Part shown: piece after piece, positions 56,740-64,000 of the stretch
Layout of the letters: every line of letters begins with the position of its first letter
Numbering within the stretch: the first letter of the stretch is position 1
NCBI GenBank assembly: GCA_951804985.1
Contig: OX638132.1
Span: forward strand, 92,074,696 to 92,138,695
Length of the DNA: 64,000 nt
Direction: 5' to 3'
Source: Dryomyza anilis
Lineage: Eukaryota > Arthropoda > Insecta > Diptera > Dryomyzidae
Notes under the pieces: generated by a model
Seen by the model: the letters and a program-made list of their open reading frames with translations, nothing else
Database searches by the model: none
What the model was told of the DNA's origin: nothing
Made by a program: the position numbers and the translations under genes

Positions 56740-58460
56740 TGAATACATTACGTTAATAAATGCATTACTACATTTTGTATTTCATTTACTGCAAACCACA
56801 AAATTAAACTACAATCTGTCCATTTCCACCCACCATCCGAACAAATACTGTCTCACTGCAGGGACAATAACCATGCCACACCGCCAGCATTCCAAGCCTC
56901 ATGTGATGTAATATTTCGCATTAATATTTCTTTACCTTTGGGCAGACAACGGACATGAATTAAAATGCATATACGAAAAATGCCAAAATTAAAATTGCAC
57001 AGTTTTTACGCCGCAAAATAAAGCGAAATATAACGTAACAATTGTACGTCAATTTTTCGAAGGCGAGGCGTGAGAGTGACAAATAAACGTACTGCCAGTT
57101 GTGATGAAACATGTCACATGACCAGATGCCGCACCCAACAGCAGCAGGAGCAGACGTGTGTCGTCCTGTCGTCCTGGACGCAGGCAAGGCATCGTTTTAA
57201 TTTTTCATCGAGTGATTGCCGGGCAAAAGCCGGCAATATGATTTTATAGGCCCTACCTATAAAAACACCCACTTGGCCTGCGGATGATTTGCATGTGCGA
57301 TGTACGATGTACGTTGTGTCGGTCGTTGCGTTTGGACGAAAATTCTGTAATTTTTACAGTAAAAACGAGACAAACAAAAAATATGAGCAGTCGTGATGCG
57401 TCCTGTTATTTACACTGCTGATGACATGAGCATCTGAGTCGTGGACCGGGACCAGGAGACCGTTTTCGTGGTAGCGTCAGCACGTAAACTCGAGCGTCCG
57501 TCCTACCATGCGTCTGTCTCTATGGCTGTCTGTCTGTTTGTCACTCTGACAACTGACAGCGACAGTAGCAGCAGCAGCAGCGATGATGTATTTTTTGTTA
57601 ATTAACAAACATTTTAAATAATAAAAGGAAAATATTATTTCTGACTTGTTCTACAATGTGTATCCAATGGATTAAACAACCATCAATGTGTGTGTCTGTG
57701 TGCCTCTGCTGTTGGCTTTACTGCGTACCGCGTTGCCAATGCATTTAATTGAATTTCCCCCGAACATAGTGCTAATATTTGAATATGAGTCGAACATTTA
57801 ATTAAACCGGCTTCAGTGCAAATTGTAGTCGAAATACATAGAATATGTAGCAACTACTAGAATGACGCAGAAGAAAATCACTACAATTTGAATAGATTCT
57901 GTGATACAAACAATCTTTGGCCTTTTCCTAATGAGAGTAGCCATACCGTCAAACCATTCGACCATTCGACCATTTATCCGTTCATCCAGCCGACCACCCT
58001 TCCGTCCAGTTTGATTTTGTGTTATTGGCCCAAGTTTGACATGTTCATTAATGCTATGCAAATAGAAGCATTTTGTGTTCGTATCAAATAAAATTATTTG
58101 GATTTAATTAAACCATATTATGTAGTTATTTGGTTTTGTTTATTTTCAATAAAATATACTATGTAACTAATTTCTAGTTAATTTAGAACATATTTACATT
58201 AGTTAAATACTTCGATTCAACAAGTTTGTTGTGCTTCCAAACCAGACTTTGCTTCAAAATTAAAGTCATTTTGAATTTGAACAATTTATCTTAAGCAGTA
58301 CGACAGGCAAAATATTTGTCACATTTAGCGCACTACAAAATTTTGAGTTTTAAGTTTATACACAATTACGGAAATATAATACGTTCATTAAAATTTATTA
58401 CTTATTTAGAAAATTTTGATAAATTTTAGTTTTTCGCGTTCACTTGCAAGAATTTATTGT
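56740..58460. other. Mixed stretch, no gene supported
   Basis: Contains GC-richer 57040-57580 with a CAG run (57564-57583) and a short perfect hairpin ATTGCCGG/CCGGCAAT at 57216-57238. Open frames are short and overlap. Possible regulatory DNA. Confidence 0.35.
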
Positions 58461-58470
58461 TAACTAGCTG

Positions 58471-58650
58471 AGTTTTAGTGTGGTGAATTTTATTGTGGTG
58501 AGTTTTAGTGTGATCAATTTTATTGTGGTGAGGTTTAGTGTGGTGAATTTTAGTGTGATGAATTTTAGTGTGGTGAGTTTTAGTGTGGTGAGTTTTAGTA
58601 TGGTGAGTTTTAGTGTGGTGAATTTTAGTGTATTGAGATTTTGTATTTGA
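58471..58650. repeat. 15-bp minisatellite, about 12 units
   Basis: Units AGTTTTAGTGTGGTG and AATTTTAGTGTGGTG follow in exact 15-base register. The array is preceded by AACTAGCTG, the same word that heads the element at 60007. The minus frame gives a five-residue Leu-Lys-Thr repeat with no sign of a gene. Confidence 0.9.
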
Positions 58651-59112
58651 ATTTTTTGTTTCATGTTTGTAGCTGCCGTAAGTGCCACGTTATATCGTTT
58701 TGAAAGCTTAAGCTGTATCGAATGTGCCACGCCCCTATGTCCAATCCCTCCCACATATAGCCTATCATTCCCTCCAGAACAAACCGTATCTGTGGTAAAA
58801 ATTTCAAGCGAATCGGATCAGTCGTTTAGACGGAGAAGCGGAACCAAAAAACAAATTAACAAAGAGATTTAGACCCTAGAAAACTGTCATGAATGGGAAT
58901 AATCAAATAAAGTTACTATCAAGTCGGAACCTTTCTTAAGTCAGCTGCAGCAATGCAAACAGGAATACAATGTTATTAACCGTCCAATAGATTTGGTTTA
59001 TTTGCAATGGTTTTGATCTTAATTTTATAACCTTCGAATGAGGGATCGTTCAACAATTGAGCAGTGCTTTACACGGCCCATATTTCTAAAATAACGTTTT
59101 TTATTTTTAAAT

Positions 59113-59173
59113 TAGCTAGACCCGTTCACAGCGTTGCCCGTGCTAAGTTTTTGTAAATGCGAAATTATATTTG
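59113..59173 (+). repeat. Head of the 'AGCTGAACCCGTGC' element, interrupted
   Basis: TAGCTAGACCCGTTCACAGC and GCCCGTGCTAAGTTTTTGTA, related to the head at 60007-60060. It stops where a Helentron-like copy begins at 59174. Confidence 0.5.
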
Positions 59174-59520
59174 TATACCCTACACTAAGAGTAAAAGGGT
59201 ATATTCAGTTTGGTACGCCGTTTGTAACACCCAGAAGGAAGCATCTCCGGTATGGAAAAGTATATATATTCTTGATCAGCATGACCTCCTGAGTCGATTT
59301 AGCGATGTCCGTATGTCCGTTTGTCTGTGTGTTGAAATCATGATTGCAAAAAAATTAGAAGAGCTAAATAAATGAAACTTATAATTTAGATTACTTATAT
59401 ATCTACGTTGTCTGTCAGTTAAAATGGACATGATCAGTCCCTTGTGACCTGCGAACCGACCACTTATGTTCAAATACCTCATATAAAACATAAATGTAGA
59501 TAGGCGGTTTTCCAGTATCA
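59174..59520 (-). mobile_element. Helentron/DINE-1-like element, copy D, truncated
   Basis: TATACCCTACACTAAGAGTA, AACACCCAGAAGGAAGC, CTTGATCAGCATGACCTCCT, a short GTCYGTC tract (59308-59330) and part of the body follow the same order as copy B. The hairpin end is missing. Confidence 0.75.
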
Positions 59521-59626
59521 CCGACAATATATTATATTTAATTGTTATATGTTATATTTAAATTCGAAACATTGAGCCCATTATCAGTGTAATTGGTTTG
59601 TTTAGAATTGTAAAAAAAAAATAATA

Positions 59627-59895
59627 ATGCACTGGCCATGTTTTGCGCAATATTTGCGTTCGCTGCAACTGCCAGAACGTGTTATGCCGCTGAGTCCGAC
59701 GGTGCCAAGAAGGCTGCTTGCATGTGTGAAACGCTGCAAATTGAATACGGGATTCGACCGAATCATTTCAGAACTCAAAAGTTTCAACACGTTTCATTCG
59801 CAGCACGAGGTCTCGCAAAAATACCCCATGCTCAAAACAACATAAAACGTCGCACAGTGGGACTAAGAGCAAAGGTTGGCGAAATTTCTATTTAA
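59627..59895 (+). other. GC-richer segment with overlapping small frames
   Basis: Two plus-strand frames are open here (59627-59845, 72 codons; 59638-59895, 85 codons), and one minus frame too. The 85-codon frame starts with a hydrophobic, signal-like stretch (MFCAIFAFAATARTCYAAES), which could be chance. No family is recognised; the segment may be a transposon or gene fragment. Confidence 0.25.
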
Positions 59896-60006
59896 AAAAT
59901 AATATATAAAAAAATAGAAATGGCCAATATGTTATGAAAATATAATACATTTTAAATAAACTTATATATTTTGAATTTTATACAAACTAAATGAAATATA
60001 TTAAAA

Positions 60007-60380
60007 ACTAGCTGAACCCGTGCACGACTCGTGCAAGAATTTTGTGAATGCAAGAATATGGAGTAATTTTATTAATATAAAGAACATTTTTATTATTTAT
60101 ATCAGGAACCCGTGCTTCGCTGTGGACGTTTTTTATTGGTGTTATAAATGTAGTAACCAAGACAAAAATAATTGCCAGCAAAATTCCGCCTTATTGAACG
60201 CTTTCCCGTAGAATTCTTCCCAGTAGACTTCTTCCCCGTAGAGTTTTTTCTAGTAGAAGTTTTAATGTGGTGAGTTTTAGAGTGATGAATTTAGTGTGGT
60301 GAGTTTCGGTGTGGTGAATTTCGGGGTGATGGGTTTAGATGTGGTGAATTTTGGTGTGGTGAGTTTCGCTGTGGTGGGAG
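60007..60380 (+). repeat. Element with AGCTGAACCCGTGC head and 15-bp array
   Basis: The head ACTAGCTGAACCCGTGCACG is followed by AACCCGTGCTTCGCTGTGG and GTTATAAATGTAGTAACCAA (also at 14885). Then comes a 15-bp-register array that changes along its length from GTAGAATTCTTCCCC-type units (60185-60245) to GTGTGGTGAGTTTCG-type units (60260-60375). It links the two array types as one family. Confidence 0.7.
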
Positions 60381-60487
60381 ATGCTACTTCCCTTTGCCCA
60401 ATCTGATTTATGTATGCTCTTTATAGCATAGGTCTTTATAGCATAGTAATGCAAATTATCAGAAAAATACATTCAGTGGTTTTACTA

Positions 60488-61484
60488 CACGCATAGAAAA
60501 GATTTGTTTGAATATGCTAGAATGTAATTATAACGTAATTTGAATTCACCATATAAATATTGGTAGTAATTTCTAATTACATTATAATTAACTTGTATTA
60601 TTATTTTGTTCAGATTGAAATATTATTTTACGATATTTAAACATAAATTGAATTTACTACATTAATTGAATTTACTATATTAATTTTTCTGTAGAAATAT
60701 ATATTTTTCATCAGATATTAATATATGTATGTTTGATATTTCCGCTATTTAATACACCCAACTTCAATAAAAGGTTCTTTGAATTATATGTATTTGGTTA
60801 TTCGTGATTGTTACTGGGTGACAACGAATTTAAAAATAATAGCATTATTTGATTATATATATGTTTGGCATTCGATATCACAATTAAATAACAGCGCTGT
60901 CTACTTTTAGCACTCAGTAACATTCACATTAATACTTTTCATACAGTTCAGAAGTTCTTTTTGGTGGAAGAATTTGTTTAAGTACCGCCACTTACTGTTA
61001 ATACCAGATAGTGGATGTTTGTGAAATTTCCAATTCATCCGTAAAGTACTTAACTCAAAATAAGAACAATAGATGGAAATAAAATTATTAGGTGTAAATA
61101 AAATATGTGTAATAAAAATAAAATAAAAGTTTAGGTTTATAATTATTTAATAAAAAAAAATTAATTAATTAAAAATAGGGAAAATACGAATATTGTGTAA
61201 AGAAGATATTAGCACTAAATTTACTATTTTTACATATAAATTAAATATAAACATAAATATGTTTACATTTAAATATTTTTTTTTTACATTCAAACATATA
61301 TATGTTTGCAAGAACGCCGAAAATTATTCATTCTGAACATAAATATGTTTGAACGAAAACAAAATTAAGTTTGGCTGTTATTATAATAATGTTTGGCAAT
61401 GAAATAATAACTTTGTTTGCATAAAGCTCCAAAGATATATGTAATGCCTGCAAAATTATGTTTGGGAGAGCCATTTTAGCGTGT
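60488..61484. repeat. ACATAAATATGTTT-rich MITE-like element
   Basis: Left end ACACGCATAGAAAAGATTTG; right end TTATGTTTGGGAGAGCCATT, then TTAGCGTGT. ATAAACATAAATATGTTT palindromes fill 61240-61350. The right end recurs inverted at 7800-7842. The short ACACGC inverted ends make the left boundary tentative. Confidence 0.5.
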
Positions 61485-61569
61485 ATGAATCTGAATTATA
61501 CAGCAAAAATAAAAATGGGCGAAAAATGGCCGTGGTTAACGAAAATTATATAGTGACCTTCTCCTGGGT

Positions 61570-61830
61570 CTGTAGAAGATAAATTCCTGAACTTACAACT
61601 CCAAAACTCACCAAACTAAAACTCACCACACAATAACTTGCCTCAGCACAGTATAAAAATGGGAAACTGAAAATACTTTGGTGTCCTTTTCGCACAAATT
61701 GTCTCGTAGAATAATTATTCGGGTAAAAATTGTCTGGAAAAGAAATGTGCGAAAAAGCACTGGCTCCTTAAAGAATGAATTCTGTGTAATATTCTCTTAG
61801 GGGCAAATTATTATAATTATCTCTGGGAAT
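61570..61830. repeat. 15-bp array family, inverted mixed copy
   Basis: AAAACTCACCAAACTAAAAC (inverted form of the GTGTGGTGAGTTTTA unit) is followed by GAATAATTATTCGGGTAAAA and AATTGTCTGGAAAAGAAATG units. Again both array types sit side by side. Confidence 0.6.
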
Positions 61831-62129
61831 AAATAGACGGAATTATTTAAAATAAAACCTATCTCCGTGAATGCTGTAAATTGTTTTTTGAATAGAAATA
61901 TTTAGTCTTGCAATGCATATTGATTTTTATTTTTATTTCAAGTTTCTTTCTCGTGAAATGTGTCCTCGAAAAGCTGGAAAACAATAGAACGAAATAAGCA
62001 ATATCAAGGGAACTTGGTATTTCGATTGTTTATGATGACAGGTTGGTTGTGATTTTAAAAAAACAATGATAGATCGAGGGTCTCGCTTACCTACAAAATA
62101 TAACATGCGACTTTCTGTCATATTTCAAT
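61831..62129. other. Short stretch, no gene seen
   Basis: AT-rich, unassigned sequence between the array at 61570-61830 and the hAT-like element at 62130. No coherent frame. Confidence 0.5.
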
Positions 62130-63744
62130 TAGTGATGATCAAAAATTTATTGTTCTTGCATTTTGTTCTTGTTCTTGCATTTTTTGCAAGAACAAGAGCG
62201 AGCCTTTCTTGCATCGAGATTTTTTGCAAGAACAAAAGCAAGATAAGAAATGCAAGAACAAGAGCAAGTGCAAAACTAACACTGCAAGAAATGCAAGAAA
62301 AGCAAGACTCTTGCGTTTTTTTTTATCATTTCAGTGTATTTATTATGTTTTTAAGGTAATAATGAAATTAAAAAGAATTCATGATATTATTTTATATTGA
62401 ACAACAAGTAAAAATGGAAAGCGTACAAATGTGTATTTTTATTATTTTTTTTTTTTTGTATATCAAGGCTAAAGAATGTAAGCATCATAAAAATAAGTTC
62501 TGTGAAATACTTTTGAAGCTGTAAAAAGCTTCAAAAGTGCTTCAAAAGTCGCTTCAAAAAGATACAATAGACAAAACAATGTTGTTTCTGTTTTTTTCGC
62601 TACGCTAGTTCGTAAATCGAATATGCATGTGCATGTGCACATGCATTGTGCTATCCATATTATTATTTTTGTTTCACTTTTATACATAGTTTTTTATTAA
62701 TTGTAAAATCATGAAGTTTTTATTAAGTAAAGTTCTATGTGCATTATTTCATTTAACTTATAAAACCAAAAAAAATAATTTATGGACATTTTTACAGTGT
62801 ACCTCATTTAGCTGATATTGCTTCTTGTGTTTTTGTTTTTTTTCACAATTCGCTGATTCGTTTGAAAGTACAACAACAACAAAAATGCGAATAAAGCAGC
62901 ATTTAAGCTTTTGATAGAATTTTTGGCGGTACATTTTTTGTACCACAAGGAACACTCGTTGTTGCTGCCAACTAGATAGCTGTATTAGATACATACATGT
63001 AGTGTGGTGCCATGCGACTTTCTGTTGTCAAGCGTCTGTCCGTTGTCATATGTCTATCCGTTGTCATGCATCTGTCTGTTATCATGCGTCTGTTTGTTGC
63101 CATGCAATGATACAGGATAGCAACAAAGAGTTGTCATGCGAAAGTGTGTGTATACGCATCGTAATTCGTTATTGTTTTATTCTCTTTTTTCTGTTTTTTG
63201 TGTTCGCTTTGTACCGTTTGCGTTTGTGTTCGCAAAGATAAATGTTACCCTGCAAGATAGAATGTGTGTGTTCTCTTGACATACGGTACGTGTAGCATAC
63301 GGATTTTATTAATATATAACGAAAACAGAAATATGCCTATACGAAATATTCCTTATATTTATTATGAACCTTACATTTTATTATGTCCTTGTGATTTTGA
63401 ATAGTTTCGTCAAGATCAATTGATTTATACAATTATTTTTATTAGTTAATTCTTTATAAAATATAATTAAAATTTATATGATTTTGTTAGTAAAATATTT
63501 TTTTTTTTTGTTGAAGACATTTAAAATATGGAAAATAAGTAACTTAAATACAATTAGTGTTCAAATTCTATTAGTTTTCATAATTAATATGCATTTTAAG
63601 ATATTTGTTTTCGATCTGTTTCATAAAATTACAAAAAAAGAAAGGTATTAAAAGAACAATACCTATGCAAGAGCGAGAGCAAGACATAGTTTGCAAGAAT
63701 AAGATTACCATTTCTTGTGTTGTTCTTGCAAATGATCATCACTA
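62130..63744. mobile_element. Non-autonomous hAT-like element with TGCAAGAAC subterminal repeats
   Basis: Perfect 12-bp inverted ends TAGTGATGATCA. Both subterminal zones (62150-62315 and 63665-63732) are crowded with TTCTTGCA / TGCAAGAA in both orientations, the layout expected for transposase binding. The flanking octamers (ATTTCAAT and TAGAGTTA) do not match, so a target duplication is not supported. The 1,615-bp interior has no transposase frame and contains the 18-bp minisatellite at 63005-63110. Confidence 0.7.
63005..63110. repeat. 18-bp minisatellite, 5-6 units
   Basis: Units of the form GTCTGTCCGTTGTCATGC repeat in register with substitutions, from TGCCATGCGACTTTCTGTTG to TTGTTGCCATGCAATG. 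The open Cys/His-rich plus frame is a by-product of the six-codon unit. Confidence 0.85.
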
Positions 63745-63867
63745 TAGAGTTAACATATTTTTGCAATAATATTTATATACCTTCCACCAAACATATTTAA
63801 AGTGCATTTATTTCAAGAAAACTTTACGTGCGTCACTAAATTCAGCTAGTTTGATGAGCAGATTTGA

Positions 63868-64000
63868 CAAGAGAAGACATTTGTACAAATGCATTTGAAG
63901 TTCCCTCTCCGTAATATGCACTAGTGCACTTACAGTATTGAGTGCATTTTGCAATGGCAGTCTACAGTTTTATAGTGAAGTCTCTCCAGTGACTTCACTT
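63868..64000 (-). repeat. Dispersed repeat, copy running off the window
   Basis: Inverse match to 6330-6465, including AGTGAAGTCTCTCCAGTGAC at the edge. The element's end lies beyond 64000. Confidence 0.7.

Noticed and set aside
57216..57238. Short perfect hairpin as a small RNA or terminator
   Set aside because: An eight-base stem in 64 kb is expected by chance, and no pre-miRNA-sized structure surrounds it.
59638..59895. Secreted 85-residue peptide gene
   Set aside because: The signal-like start may be chance. Two other frames and the opposite strand are equally open, and no promoter or splice context supports it.

Overview
The window is chromosomal DNA of a cyclorrhaphan (higher) fly. 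Two insect genes can be recognised: a larval serum protein 2 (Lsp2) hexamerin, which is fly-specific at this level of similarity, and a Beaten path (Beat) family immunoglobulin gene, probably of the beat-III subgroup. AT-rich sequence, a 26.7-kb intron and dense non-autonomous transposons suggest a genome larger and more repeat-laden than Drosophila. The family (for example Tephritidae versus a calyptrate) cannot be settled from the sequence. Only about 3 kb of 64 kb is confidently coding.

Layout. Positions 1-3730 are upstream intron or flank of beat and hold SINE, LINE and foldback debris. Positions 3731-31735 carry the last four visible exons of beat on the + strand (3731-3822, 3955-4065, 30776-31045, 31286-31735). 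All junctions are GT-AG and in phase. The signal-peptide exon is missing and presumably lies left of the window. The giant intron 4066-30775 contains two or three hAT-like elements (one with a perfect 8-bp target duplication), a solo LTR, a mariner-derived snap-back element, Helentron/DINE-like copies, several foldback MITEs and minisatellites. Positions 31736-40500 are the beat 3' side plus a mosaic of transposons: a nested pair of DINE-like elements, a SINE with a perfect 13-bp target duplication, and a tandem triplication. Positions 40593-42698 (- strand) are the intact, single-exon Lsp2 with a TATA box, fly-type start context and two poly(A) signals. Positions 43000-64000 have no confident gene. 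They hold a decayed RNase H-type LINE, a 112-bp degenerate satellite, a second LINE piece, SINEs, MITEs, an inverted complex satellite at 55.1-56.7 kb, a family of 15-bp arrays and a second hAT-like element.

How the genes relate. Nothing suggests joint function. Beat proteins are neuronal cell-surface guidance molecules that partner Side-family proteins. Lsp2 is a fat-body storage hexamer secreted into larval haemolymph. As I recall, their Drosophila relatives map to different chromosome arms, so their adjacency here is itself notable. I saw no undescribed protein system. The most unusual material is repeat biology: a dispersed family of 15-bp-register arrays, MITE families sharing a terminal consensus, and insertions whose boundaries can be read to the base by comparing copies.
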